A stretch of DNA of 64,000 bases. Origin: Limnohabitans sp. (GTDB taxonomy: Bacteria; Pseudomonadota; Gammaproteobacteria; Burkholderiales; Burkholderiaceae_C). Made by a program: the position numbers and the translations under genes. The stretch covers positions 91,667 to 155,666 of the forward strand of contig NZ_JAOASQ010000038.1 in assembly GCF_030158565.1 (NCBI RefSeq), given 5' to 3'. The notes under the pieces are model-generated. The model was not told where the DNA came from, made no database searches, and worked only from the letters and a program-made list of their open reading frames with translations. Below are positions 1 through 9,799 of this stretch, in pieces (position 1 is the stretch's first letter; each line of letters opens with the position of its first letter).

Positions 1-1095
1 GACGAATGGGAAGCGGCCGAGATTTTTCCGGCGCACGAGGTCTTCAAGAAGATGGGCAATTTGGGCCTGCTGGGCCTGACCAAGCCCGAAGCTTTTGGCG
101 GTGCGGGGCTGGACTATTCCTACAGCATGGCCATGGCCGAGGCGCTGGGGCACATTGACTGCGGCGGCATCCCCATGGCGATTGGCGTGCAAACCGACAT
201 GGCCACGCCCGCTTTGGCGCGCTTTGGCAGCGATGAATTGCGTGCGCAGTTTTTGGCCCCGGCCATTGCAGGCGACATGGTGGGCTGCATCGGCGTGAGC
301 GAGCCGGGTGCGGGCAGCGATGTGGCGGGCATCAAGACCGTGGCGCGCAAGGACGGTGACGACTATGTGATCAGCGGCCAGAAGATGTGGATCACCAACA
401 GCTTGCAAGCCGACTGGATGTGCATGCTGGTCAACACGGGTGAAGGACCCATCCATAAAAACAAAAGCCTGGTCATGGTGCCCATGCGCGAAAACGGCAA
501 ACTGCTGCCCGGCATCGAGGTAGGCAAAAAGATCAAGAAGATCGGCATGAACAGCAGCGACACCGGCCTGATTTATTTTGACGAGGTGCGGGTGCCGCAA
601 CGCTACCGCATCGGCGCCGAAGGCCAGGGCTTCATCTACCAGATGCAGCAGTTCCAGGAAGAGCGCCTGTGGTGCGCGGCCAGCACGCTGCAGTCGCTGA
701 CCAACTGCATCCAGTGGACGGTGGAATGGGCGCAAGAGCGCAAGCTGTTTGGCAGCACACTGGCCGACCAGCAGTGGGTGCAGTTCAAGCTGGCCGAACT
801 CAAGGCCGATGTGGAAAGCCTGCGCGCCCTGACCTACCAAGCCTGCGAGCATTACATCGCGGGCGAAGACGTGACCGAATGGGCCACCATGGCCAAACTC
901 AAGGCCGGGCGCCTCAACCGCACGGTGCCCGACACCTGCTTGCAGTTTTGGGGCGGCATGGGCTTCACCTGGGAAAACAAGGTCTCGCGCATGTACCGCG
1001 ACGGCCGTCTGGCCTCGATTGGCGGCGGGGCTGACGAGGTCATGCTGGGCATCCTGTCCAAGATGATGGGCATTGCCAAGCGGCCGCAAAAATGA
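1..1095 (+). CDS. Acyl-CoA dehydrogenase, 5' truncated by window edge
   Basis: Frame open from base 1; ACAD motifs GCIGVSEPGAGSD, WITNS, FGSTLADQQ, WGGMGFTWENKVSRMYRDGR. Confidence 0.93.
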   Translation, partial: DEWEAAEIFPAHEVFKKMGNLGLLGLTKPEAFGGAGLDYSYSMAMAEALGHIDCGGIPMAIGVQTDMATPALARFGSDELRAQFLAPAIAGDMVGCIGVSEPGAGSDVAGIKTVARKDGDDYVISGQKMWITNSLQADWMCMLVNTGEGPIHKNKSLVMVPMRENGKLLPGIEVGKKIKKIGMNSSDTGLIYFDEVRVPQRYRIGAEGQGFIYQMQQFQEERLWCAASTLQSLTNCIQWTVEWAQERKLFGSTLADQQWVQFKLAELKADVESLRALTYQACEHYIAGEDVTEWATMAKLKAGRLNRTVPDTCLQFWGGMGFTWENKVSRMYRDGRLASIGGGADEVMLGILSKMMGIAKRPQK

Positions 1096-1898
1096 GCAGC
1101 GCTTTGTTGATCGAACGTCAGGGCGCGGTCGAGACCTGGACGATGAACGACCCGGCCACGCGCAACGCCCTGAGCGATGCGGTGGTGGCCGGCTTGCTGC
1201 AAGCCTGTGCGCGTGCAGCGCAAGACGCCACACTGCGCATCGTGGTGCTGACCGGTGCTGGCGGTGCCTTTTGCGCGGGGGGCAGCTTGGGCGGCTTTGC
1301 CAGCCTGATCGGCCAGCCCTTGCAAGCGGGCCAAACCGACCCGCTGGTGGCCATGAACCGTGGCTTTGGCGACCTGCTGCACGCCCTCTCTGCCCTGCCT
1401 CAGCTGCTGGTGTGCCGGGTCGATGGCGCAGCCATGGGCGGCGGATTTGGCCTGGTGTGTTGCGCCGACCATGTGGTGGCCACAGCACGATCGGTGCTGG
1501 GCACGCCCGAGGTCACGCTGGGCCTGCCGCCTGCGCAGATTGCGCCGTTTGTGTGGCAACGCTTGGGGGAGAGCGCGGCACGCCAATGCCTGCTGCAAGG
1601 GCTGAGCTACACCGCAGCGCAAGCGCTGCAAGTGGGCTTGGTGAACGAGGTGATCGAACAGGGCAGCGATGAAGCTTGGCAACAAACACTGACGCGCCTC
1701 ATGCGCGCTGCACCCGGCGCAGTGGCCAGCACCAAGCAACTGCTCAGGCAGCTGCGCGGGTCGGTGCCTGATTTGCGCAATGCCGCAGCCCAAGCTTTTG
1801 CACAAGGCCTGCGCAGCGCCGAAGCGGCGCAAGGTTTGGCCGCGTTTGCGCGCAAACAGCCTGCACCTTGGACACTTTCTGGCAAGGACGCCACATGA
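1092..1898 (+). CDS. Enoyl-CoA hydratase/isomerase family protein
   Basis: Crotonase signatures GAGGAFCAGGSLGGF, GAAMGGGFGLVCCADHVVA, LGLPPAQIAPFV; overlaps upstream CDS by 4 bp. Confidence 0.9.
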   Translation: MSSALLIERQGAVETWTMNDPATRNALSDAVVAGLLQACARAAQDATLRIVVLTGAGGAFCAGGSLGGFASLIGQPLQAGQTDPLVAMNRGFGDLLHALSALPQLLVCRVDGAAMGGGFGLVCCADHVVATARSVLGTPEVTLGLPPAQIAPFVWQRLGESAARQCLLQGLSYTAAQALQVGLVNEVIEQGSDEAWQQTLTRLMRAAPGAVASTKQLLRQLRGSVPDLRNAAAQAFAQGLRSAEAAQGLAAFARKQPAPWTLSGKDAT

Positions 1899-3877
1899 CA
1901 TCTACCTTGTCCACAAAAGTCACCCGCCTGTTGATCGCCAACCGGGGCGAAATCGCCCGCCGCGTGATCCGCACCGCCCGCCACATGGGCATTCAGACGG
2001 TGGCTGTTTATTCAGATGCCGACCGCAACGCCTTGCATGTGCACGAAGCCGACACCGCCGTCGCTTTGGGCGGCACGCTGTCCGCTGACTCGTATTTGCG
2101 CATCGACAAACTGCTGGCGGCCGCACAGGCCACCGGTGCCAATGCGGTGCACCCGGGTTATGGTTTTTTGAGCGAGAACGCCGAGTTTGCGCAAGCGGTG
2201 ATCGACGCGGGCCTGACCTGGGTTGGGCCACCGCCTGCGGCCATTCGCGCACTGGGCAGCAAATCAGCCGCCAAAGCGCTGGCCTTGAAACACGGTGTGC
2301 CCTGCCTGCCGGGCTACTTTGGCGCGGACCAAAGCGATGCCACTTTCACTGCACAAGCGCAGCAGCTGGGCTTGCCGCTCATGGTCAAAGCCGTGGCTGG
2401 AGGAGGCGGGCGCGGTATGCGCTTGGTGACCGACATGGCGCAACTGCTGCCCGCGCTGCACAGCGCCCGCTCCGAAGCGCTGGCCGGGTTTGGCAACGGC
2501 GACTTGCTGATGGAGCGCGCTTTGCTGCGCCCCCGCCACATCGAGGTGCAGATCATGACCGACGCGCACGGCCACTGCATCCACCTGGGCGAGCGCGACT
2601 GCTCGGTGCAGCGGCGGCATCAAAAGATCATCGAAGAATCGCCCAGCCCCGCAGTGACGCCTGCGCTGCGCGAACAACTCGGCAAAGCAGCCATTGCGCT
2701 GGCGCAATCGGCAGGCTATGTGGGTGCAGGCACGGTGGAGTTTTTGCTGGACGAGGCCCAAAACGACAAGCCCTTCTATTTGATGGAAATGAACACCCGC
2801 TTGCAGGTGGAACACCCCGTCACCGAAATGCTGACGGGGCTGGACTTGGTCGAGTGGCAACTGCGCATTGCACGCGGCGAGCCGCTGCCACTGGAGCAAG
2901 CCGATGTGCAGCTGCACGGCCACGCGATCGAAGTGCGCCTGTGCGCCGAAGACGAACACTTCACACCGCAGACCGGCACGGTGCAAGCCTTTGCAGCGCC
3001 TGGGGGTTTGCGCTTTGACCATGCCTTGCAGGTGGGCAGCGTGGTCACACCGCACTACGACGCGATGCTGGGCAAGCTGATCGCCCACGCGCCCACACGC
3101 GCAGAAGCCATCGACCGGCTTTGCAGCGGTCTGGATCAGACGGCCGTGCTGGGCCTGCCCACCAACCGCGCCTTTCTGGCCGCGTGCTTGCAGCACCCGG
3201 TGTTCCATGCTGGTGAGGCCTTGATCCCCTTCCTGGCTGAAGAAGCCGATGCGGTGCGCCAAAGCCTGCAAGCCACGAGCGAAGCACGCACCGCGGCCGC
3301 GCTGGCCGTGCTCTATGCCAGCCAAGCGCCCGCCGCCGCGATGCCCAGCCCATTCATGCGGCCAGTGCGCATGCGCCTGGGTTCAGAAATTTTTTCGCTG
3401 AGCGTGCAAGAACTGGGGCAGGGCCAAGTGCGCATCCAAACAGGTGATGTCACACACCAGGCCCGTGTGGAGCGCAACGGCGAATGGCTGCACATCGACT
3501 TGAATGGCCAGCGCTGGCAAGCGCGTGCCGCGGCATGCCGGGATGCGGGCACCGCCATGCGTTGGCATGTGCAACTGCAAGGCCCAACGTGCTTTGAGCT
3601 GTGGCTCAGCGACCAAAGCCACAACGCACCCAGCACAGGCGCCAGCGCGCAAGCTGTGCAGTCTTTGCGCGCGCCCTTCAACGGCAAGCTCATCGCGCTG
3701 CATGTGCAAGAGGGCCAAGCGGTCAAACAGGGCGATGCCGTGCTGGTGATCGAATCCATGAAGCTCGAACACATCTTGTGTGCCCCACGCGATGCGGTGG
3801 TGCACAGCCTCTCGGCCAGTGTGGGCCAGCAAGTGGGCCCCGGCCAGGTGCTGGTGCAATGGAAAGACGCCGCATGA
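1895..3877 (+). CDS. Acyl-CoA carboxylase biotin-containing (alpha) subunit
   Basis: Biotin carboxylase domain (LIANRGEIARRVIRTA, AVHPGYGFLSENAEFA, MNTRLQVEHPVTE) plus C-terminal biotinyl domain with VIESMKLEH; ATGA overlap with upstream gene, internal start chosen over 1868. Confidence 0.92.
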   Translation: MTSTLSTKVTRLLIANRGEIARRVIRTARHMGIQTVAVYSDADRNALHVHEADTAVALGGTLSADSYLRIDKLLAAAQATGANAVHPGYGFLSENAEFAQAVIDAGLTWVGPPPAAIRALGSKSAAKALALKHGVPCLPGYFGADQSDATFTAQAQQLGLPLMVKAVAGGGGRGMRLVTDMAQLLPALHSARSEALAGFGNGDLLMERALLRPRHIEVQIMTDAHGHCIHLGERDCSVQRRHQKIIEESPSPAVTPALREQLGKAAIALAQSAGYVGAGTVEFLLDEAQNDKPFYLMEMNTRLQVEHPVTEMLTGLDLVEWQLRIARGEPLPLEQADVQLHGHAIEVRLCAEDEHFTPQTGTVQAFAAPGGLRFDHALQVGSVVTPHYDAMLGKLIAHAPTRAEAIDRLCSGLDQTAVLGLPTNRAFLAACLQHPVFHAGEALIPFLAEEADAVRQSLQATSEARTAAALAVLYASQAPAAAMPSPFMRPVRMRLGSEIFSLSVQELGQGQVRIQTGDVTHQARVERNGEWLHIDLNGQRWQARAAACRDAGTAMRWHVQLQGPTCFELWLSDQSHNAPSTGASAQAVQSLRAPFNGKLIALHVQEGQAVKQGDAVLVIESMKLEHILCAPRDAVVHSLSASVGQQVGPGQVLVQWKDAA

Positions 3878-5043
3878 ACACCGCTGAATTCACACCCGAT
3901 TTCACAACAGAAGACCTGCAAAGCCTGCAGACCACGGTGGAGCGCTTTGCCCGCCAGGCCATCGCCCCGCATGTCCCCGCCTGGGAAGAAGCGGGTCAAT
4001 TCGACCGCAGTCTCTACACGCAAGCTGCCGAGCTAGGCCTGTTGGGCTTGGGCTACCCAGAACATTTGGGCGGCACACCCGCGCCCTGGCGCGCACGCAA
4101 CGTCCTATCGAAAACCCTGGCCCGCTACGGTGGCAGCGGTGGCGTGATGGCCAGCTTGTTCTCGCTCAACATCGGCCTGCCGCCGGTCATGGCGCATGGC
4201 AGCGCCGAGCTGCAAGCCGAAGTGGTGCCCCCTGTGCTGCGCGGCGAACGCATCGCGGCCTTGGCCATCACCGAGCCCGGCGGCGGCTCGGACGTGGCCA
4301 GCCTGCGTACCACCGCCCGTGCTGACGGCGCGGACTATGTGATCGACGGCGAAAAAGTCTTCATCACCTCGGGCCTGCGCGCCGACTGGATCACCCTGGC
4401 CGTGCGCACCGACCCGGCCAGCAAAGGGGCCAGCGGCATCTCGATGGTGGTGGTGCCGGGCGACACGCCGGGCATCACGCGCACGCGATTGCACAAGATG
4501 GGCTGGCACAGCTCGGACACCGCTCAGCTGCACTTTGACAGCGTGCGGGTGCCCCAGCGTTATCGGCTGGGTGAAGAAGGCGCAGGTTTCAAGATGATCA
4601 TGGGCAACTTCAATGGCGAGCGCCTGGCCATGTCGGCCATGGCACTGGGCTTTGCCCAGGCTTGTTTTGACGAAGCGCTGGACTGGGCACGCCAGCGCCA
4701 GACCTTTGGCGCGGCCCTGATCGAGCGGCAGGCGATCCGGCACAAGTTGATGGACATGCAAATGCGCATCTCGTCCACGCAAGCTTGGGTGGATACCGTG
4801 ACGCAGCAAGCCGATGCAAGCCAGACCGGTGCCGAGTGGGTGGCCCAGGTGTGCCTGCTCAAAAACCACGCCACCCAGACCATGCAGTTTTGCGCCGATG
4901 CCGCCGTGCAACTGCTGGGCGGCATGGGCTTCATGCGCGGCACCGTGAGCGAACGGGTTTACCGCGAAGTCAAGGTGATGATGATCGGCGGGGGGGCCGA
5001 AGAGATCATGAAAGAGCTGGCCGCCAAGCAGTTGGGCATTTGA
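3874..5043 (+). CDS. Acyl-CoA dehydrogenase
   Basis: ITEPGGGSDVASLRTTARADG, VFITSGLRADW, LGGMGFMRGTVSERVYREVKVMMIGGGAEEIM; start MNTAEF with ATGA overlap. Confidence 0.92.
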   Translation: MNTAEFTPDFTTEDLQSLQTTVERFARQAIAPHVPAWEEAGQFDRSLYTQAAELGLLGLGYPEHLGGTPAPWRARNVLSKTLARYGGSGGVMASLFSLNIGLPPVMAHGSAELQAEVVPPVLRGERIAALAITEPGGGSDVASLRTTARADGADYVIDGEKVFITSGLRADWITLAVRTDPASKGASGISMVVVPGDTPGITRTRLHKMGWHSSDTAQLHFDSVRVPQRYRLGEEGAGFKMIMGNFNGERLAMSAMALGFAQACFDEALDWARQRQTFGAALIERQAIRHKLMDMQMRISSTQAWVDTVTQQADASQTGAEWVAQVCLLKNHATQTMQFCADAAVQLLGGMGFMRGTVSERVYREVKVMMIGGGAEEIMKELAAKQLGI

Positions 5044-5050
5044 ATGCTTC

Positions 5051-5098
5051 CATGAAAAAACCGCCAGGCCCTTGCGGGCGCTGGCGGTTTTTTTCATG
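5051..5098. terminator. Bidirectional intrinsic terminator between convergent genes
   Basis: catgaaaaaaccgccag...ctggcggtttttttcatg inverted repeat with A/T tracts on both sides. Confidence 0.85.
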
Positions 5099-5116
5099 CA
5101 GCTTGCGCTGCAATGA

Positions 5117-6283
5117 TCACTTGGCCTTGGGGTAGTCAGCCACAACTTTCCAGCGACCTTCCTGGATCTGCGACATGCGCGAGATGTTGTTGCCCAAACG
5201 CTTGGTGGGGCTGAACGTCATCTCGGGGCTGCCGAAGATGTCCGAAGGAATCTTCATGGTGTCCATGGCTTTGATGAAGGTTTCGGTGGTCAGGTTGGCA
5301 CCGGCTTTTTCAACCGCACGCAGGTACGAATCCACGGCGCCGTAGCCATAGGCCGAGAAGACGGTGGGGTCTTCGTTGAACATGGTTTTGTACTTGTTGG
5401 CCCAGAAGCGGATGGGCTGCGAGGCCTCGTCCAGATAGGGGTGCTGTGAGGTCATGGTGGCATAGAAACCATTCATGGCGGGGCCACCCAACTTGTGGAT
5501 CAAGTCGGTGTATGCCGCGCTCGAACCGACGAAAGTGGGGTTGAATCCCAGACGACGTGCGGTGGCGATGCCGCCGATCGTTTCACGGATGATGGTGCCC
5601 ATGACCACGAAGTCGCACTTGGCGGAGGCCAGCTTTTGCATCTGCGATGCAAAGTCGGTCGCGCCGCGCTTGTAGGTGGTGACTTCAGCGAACTGCAAGC
5701 CGGCTTCCTTCAAGCCGGCTTCCGCACCGCGGAAGACTTCCAGACCGAATTCATCGTCCTGGTACATCGCACAAATTTGCTTGGCGCCTTTTTCCTTGAT
5801 CAGGGTTGGCACGGCCTGGCGCATCTGGTCGTAATACGTGGCGGCGAACGAGTACTTGAGCTTGTGGAAGGGCTCGTACATTTCACGCGCTGCGGTCACA
5901 GGGAAGAAGTTGACCACGTTCTTCTGGAACTGCACAGGCATGGCGGCCATGTTCTGCGCGGCGCCAATGTGGGCCACCATGGCAAAGATCTTGTCTTGGT
6001 TGACCAGTTTTTGTGCAGCCAGCACAGCGCGACGCGGGTCATAACCCGAGTCTTCGACCAAGAGCTTGATCTTGCGACCATTGACGCCGCCTTGCTCGTT
6101 GACTTCGTCCACACGCAGCATCATGCCCAGGCGCACCTGCTTGCCAAAACCTGCCAAGGGTCCGGACAAGTCCTGGATGGAGCCAATGACGATTTCGTTT
6201 TTGCTCACGCCCTGCGTTTGGGCCGAGGCGCTGCCTGCGGCCAGTGCCATCGCTGCGGCGATCAGACTGAGTTGGATTTTCAT
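5117..6283 (-). CDS. Branched-chain amino acid-type ABC transporter substrate-binding protein
   Basis: Signal peptide MKIQLSLIAAAMALAAGSASAQ then EIVIGSIQDLSGPLAGFGKQVRLGMMLRVDEVNEQGGVNGRKI; Peripla_BP_6-like. Confidence 0.9.
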   Translation of the reverse strand: MKIQLSLIAAAMALAAGSASAQTQGVSKNEIVIGSIQDLSGPLAGFGKQVRLGMMLRVDEVNEQGGVNGRKIKLLVEDSGYDPRRAVLAAQKLVNQDKIFAMVAHIGAAQNMAAMPVQFQKNVVNFFPVTAAREMYEPFHKLKYSFAATYYDQMRQAVPTLIKEKGAKQICAMYQDDEFGLEVFRGAEAGLKEAGLQFAEVTTYKRGATDFASQMQKLASAKCDFVVMGTIIRETIGGIATARRLGFNPTFVGSSAAYTDLIHKLGGPAMNGFYATMTSQHPYLDEASQPIRFWANKYKTMFNEDPTVFSAYGYGAVDSYLRAVEKAGANLTTETFIKAMDTMKIPSDIFGSPEMTFSPTKRLGNNISRMSQIQEGRWKVVADYPKAK

Positions 6284-6320
6284 GGGGCTTGTCTCCTGTT
6301 GTAAGTGAAAGGTGAATCGG

Positions 6321-8177
6321 TCAGCGGTACATCGCTTCAATTTGTGGCGCGTACTTTTGTTGAACCAGTTTGCGCTTGAGCTTCATGGTGGGCGTCAGCT
6401 CTTCGTCTTCGGCCGTGAGTTGCGTCTCCAGCAGCCAGAATTTCTTGATTTGTTCGACGCGTGCGAATTTCTTGTTCACGCGCTCGAGCTCGTTTTGGAT
6501 CAGGTCTTGCACCTCGGCAGCGCGGGTCAGGCTGGCGTAGTTGGAGAAAGGCACATCGTTGTCCTGTGCGTATTTCTCCACGTTTTCCTGATCGATCATG
6601 ATGATCACTGTGAGGTAAGCCCGTTTGTCGCCAATGACCACCGCGTCGGTGATGTAGGGCGAGAATTTCAGTTCGTTTTCCAGTTCGCTCGGGGTGATGT
6701 TCTTGCCCCCAGCCGTGATGATGATGTCTTTCATCCGATCGGTGATGCGGAAAAACCCTTCCTCATCGACCACACCCACGTCGCCGGTGTGCAGCCAGCC
6801 GTCCGCGTCAATGGTCTCGGCTGTTTTCTCGGGCAGGTTCAGGTAGCCCATGAAGACGTTGATGCCGCGCACCAGGATCTCACCGGTCACCGGGTCCAGA
6901 CGCACTTCGTTGAAGTCGGCGGCAGGGCCAATGGAGCCGGGCTTGATGTGGTCGGCTGGCACGCCGGTGGCCGCGCCACAGGTTTCGGTCATGCCCCAGA
7001 CTTCCAGCATGGGCAGGCCCAAAGCCAGATACCAGCGCACCAGATCGGGCGAAATAGGCGCTGCACCGGTGACCAGAAAGCGGGCGCGGTGGATGCCGAT
7101 CATCTTGCGCACATTGTTCAGTGCCAGCCAGCGCGCCACATGAAAGCGCAGCTTCAAATGCGCTGGCACGGGCTTGCGCGCCAGCACCAAGACGGCCACC
7201 TGCTGGCCCACGCCGATGGCCCAGCCATACACAGCTTGCTGGAAGCCACCAGCCTCTTTCAGCGCGATCATCACGCCTGAATAAAACTTCTCCCACACGC
7301 GCGGCACACCGGTGAACACGGTGGGCGCGATCTCGCGCACGTTCTCGGGCACGGTTTCGGGGTTCTCAACAAAGTTCAACTTGGCGCCGGTGTAGAGCGA
7401 GAAATACTCGCCGCCCATGCGTTCGGCGATGTGGCACAGGGGCAAGAAGCACATGCACTCGTCGGTCTCGTCACGCGCGATCAGCGTGTTGTAGCCGCGC
7501 ACGCTGTGCACCAGGCCCCGGTGGTTGTGCATGGCGCCCTTGGGCTTGCCGGTGGTGCCCGAGGTGTAGACCAAAATGGCCAGGTCTTCGGCGCGGCAGG
7601 CCTGGGTGCGCTGCGCCAGCATGTCGGGCTGGGCCTTCAGGTGCTCACGGCCCAAGGCGCGCAAGTCATCCAGGCTGATCACCTGCGGGTCGTGGAACTC
7701 GCGCAGACCGTCCATGTCGAACACGACGATTTTTTTGAGCAGCGGCAATTTATCGCGCACGGCCAAAGCTTTGTCGAGTTGCTCATCGTCTTCGACAAAC
7801 AACACGGATGTGCCCGAATCTTCACTCAGGTAATGCACTTGTTCGGCCGCATCGGTGGGGTAAATGCCGTTGGCCACGCCGCCGGCACTCAGCACCGCCA
7901 AGTCGCACAAGACCCATTCGATGTTGGTGTTGGACAAAATGGACGCGGTGTGGTGGGCCTCAAAGCCCAAGGACATCAATCCGTGGCCGATCTCGCGCAC
8001 GGCCTGAGCGGTTTCGTTCCAGGTCCAGCTGCGCCAGATGCCCAGTTCTTTTTGGCGCATCCACACCTTGGGGCCTCGGGCGGCTACTGCGTTCCAGAAA
8101 ATCGCGGGAATGGTTTCGCCCGCCATGACGATGTTTTTGTTGGGCGCAATGCCCGAGACGTCCCAGAGGTTGCTCAT
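6321..8177 (-). CDS. AMP-dependent synthetase/ligase (long-chain acyl-CoA synthetase-like)
   Basis: ILVYTSGTTGKPKGAMHNH, WGMTETCGA, DGWLHTGDVGVVDEEGFFRITDRMKDIIITAGGKNITPSELE. Confidence 0.92.
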   Translation of the reverse strand: MSNLWDVSGIAPNKNIVMAGETIPAIFWNAVAARGPKVWMRQKELGIWRSWTWNETAQAVREIGHGLMSLGFEAHHTASILSNTNIEWVLCDLAVLSAGGVANGIYPTDAAEQVHYLSEDSGTSVLFVEDDEQLDKALAVRDKLPLLKKIVVFDMDGLREFHDPQVISLDDLRALGREHLKAQPDMLAQRTQACRAEDLAILVYTSGTTGKPKGAMHNHRGLVHSVRGYNTLIARDETDECMCFLPLCHIAERMGGEYFSLYTGAKLNFVENPETVPENVREIAPTVFTGVPRVWEKFYSGVMIALKEAGGFQQAVYGWAIGVGQQVAVLVLARKPVPAHLKLRFHVARWLALNNVRKMIGIHRARFLVTGAAPISPDLVRWYLALGLPMLEVWGMTETCGAATGVPADHIKPGSIGPAADFNEVRLDPVTGEILVRGINVFMGYLNLPEKTAETIDADGWLHTGDVGVVDEEGFFRITDRMKDIIITAGGKNITPSELENELKFSPYITDAVVIGDKRAYLTVIIMIDQENVEKYAQDNDVPFSNYASLTRAAEVQDLIQNELERVNKKFARVEQIKKFWLLETQLTAEDEELTPTMKLKRKLVQQKYAPQIEAMYR

Positions 8178-8180
8178 CTC

Positions 8181-8972
8181 TTATCTCCAGGTTTTCTTCT
8201 TTTTCCAGCGGCGGTCGGCGCGCACGCCTTCTTCCTTCATGCCCAGGTAGAACTCCTTGATGTCGTCCTTTTCGCGCAAGCGGGCACAGCTGTCTTCCAT
8301 CACGATGCGGCCGTTTTCCAGCACATAACCGTAGTCCGAGGCATTGAGCGCCATGTTGGCGTTTTGCTCGACCAGCAAAATGGTGGTGCCGCGCTCGCGG
8401 TTGATGCGCACCACGATCTCGAAAATCTCTTTGGTCAGCTTCGGGCTCAGACCCAAGCTGGGTTCATCCAGCAAGATCAGAACGGGGTTGGCCATGAGGG
8501 CCCGGCTGATCGCCAGCATCTGCTGCTGACCGCCCGATAGCAGACCAGCGTCTTGCGCTGCACGCTCGCGCAAAATGGGAAAGTAGTTGAACACCGCTTC
8601 CATGTCGCGGGCCACGCCATCGCGGTCGTTGCGGGTGAAAGCACCCATCAGCAAGTTGTCGCGGATCGACAGCAGCGGGAACACCTCACGGCCTTCAGGC
8701 ACATGCATCAGACCGCGTTGCACGATGTGCGCCGGGTCCATGGCGGTGATGTTCTGGCCTTTGAATTCGACCGAGCCTTTACGCGGATCGATGATGCCGC
8801 TGATGGTTTTGAGGATGGTGGTTTTGCCCGCGCCATTGGAGCCGAGCACGGTGGCGATTTCGCCCTTTTTGACCTCCAGACTCACGCCCCGGATGGCCTT
8901 GATCGGGCCATAGGCGCTTTCCACGTTGAGCAGTTTGAGGACGATGTTGTCTTCGTTCGCAACGGTGTTCAT
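8181..8972 (-). CDS. livF: ABC transporter ATP-binding protein, LivF-type
   Basis: Walker A GSNGAGKTT, LSGGQQQMLAISRALMANPVLILLDEPSLGLSP. Confidence 0.9.
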   Translation of the reverse strand: MNTVANEDNIVLKLLNVESAYGPIKAIRGVSLEVKKGEIATVLGSNGAGKTTILKTISGIIDPRKGSVEFKGQNITAMDPAHIVQRGLMHVPEGREVFPLLSIRDNLLMGAFTRNDRDGVARDMEAVFNYFPILRERAAQDAGLLSGGQQQMLAISRALMANPVLILLDEPSLGLSPKLTKEIFEIVVRINRERGTTILLVEQNANMALNASDYGYVLENGRIVMEDSCARLREKDDIKEFYLGMKEEGVRADRRWKKKKTWR

Positions 8973-9799
8973 GCGGCCTCCGCTGTGTGGTTTTCGCGGC
9001 GCAGCGCAGACACATCGTCCACCGAACCCAGATAGGCCTCGATGACGCCGGGATCGCTTTGCACCTGGCTGGGCGTGCCGGTGGCCAGCTCCTGGCCCTG
9101 GCTCATGGCCAGCACGCGGTCAGACACTTTGGACACCAGGCCCATGTCGTGTTCGACCATCAGGACCGAAATGCCCAACTCGTGTTGGATGTCGGAAATC
9201 CAGAAGGCCATGTCTTCGGTTTCTTCAACGTTCAGGCCCGAAGAAGGCTCGTCCAGCAAAAGCAGCTTGGGCTCGGTGCACAGGGCACGGGCCAGCTCCA
9301 CCACTTTGCGCACGCCGTAAGGCAAGCCTGCAACCATGGAATCGCGGTGGTGTTGCAGGTCCAGGAAGTCGATGACTTCTTCGACCTTTTCACGCGCTTC
9401 GATTTCGGCCGCACGGGTTTTGGTGCTGAAAAACATTTCGCTCCACAAACCGGTTTTGCGGTGCGTGTGGCGGCCGATCAACAGGTTTTGCAACACGGTG
9501 GCGTGCTCGAACAACTCGATGTTCTGGAAGGTGCGCGCAATGCCCAGCCCGGCAATGTTGTGCGCTGGCTGGTCCGTCAGGCGCAGCGTACCCTCGGGGC
9601 CTGCGTAGTCGATCGTGCCCGTGGTGGGCGTGTAGATGCGGCTGATCAGGTTGAACACCGTGGTTTTGCCCGCGCCGTTGGGGCCGATCAGGGTGAACAC
9701 TTCGCCTCGCTTGACGTCGAAGCTGACGTTGTTGACGGCCAGCACTCCGCCAAAGCGGACGCTCAGGTTCTGAGCAGAAAGGAGGATGTCGTCGTTCAT
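8969..9799 (-). CDS. livG: ABC transporter ATP-binding protein, LivG-type
   Basis: Walker A GPNGAGKTTVFN, LGIARTFQNIELFEHATVLQNLL, ELARALCTEPKLLLLDEPSSGLN; 4-bp overlap with livF. Confidence 0.9.
   Translation of the reverse strand: MNDDILLSAQNLSVRFGGVLAVNNVSFDVKRGEVFTLIGPNGAGKTTVFNLISRIYTPTTGTIDYAGPEGTLRLTDQPAHNIAGLGIARTFQNIELFEHATVLQNLLIGRHTHRKTGLWSEMFFSTKTRAAEIEAREKVEEVIDFLDLQHHRDSMVAGLPYGVRKVVELARALCTEPKLLLLDEPSSGLNVEETEDMAFWISDIQHELGISVLMVEHDMGLVSKVSDRVLAMSQGQELATGTPSQVQSDPGVIEAYLGSVDDVSALRRENHTAEAA

Noticed and set aside
852-1901. 349-aa minus ORF antisense to ACAD/crotonase
   Set aside because: Shadow ORF opposite two clear CDSs.
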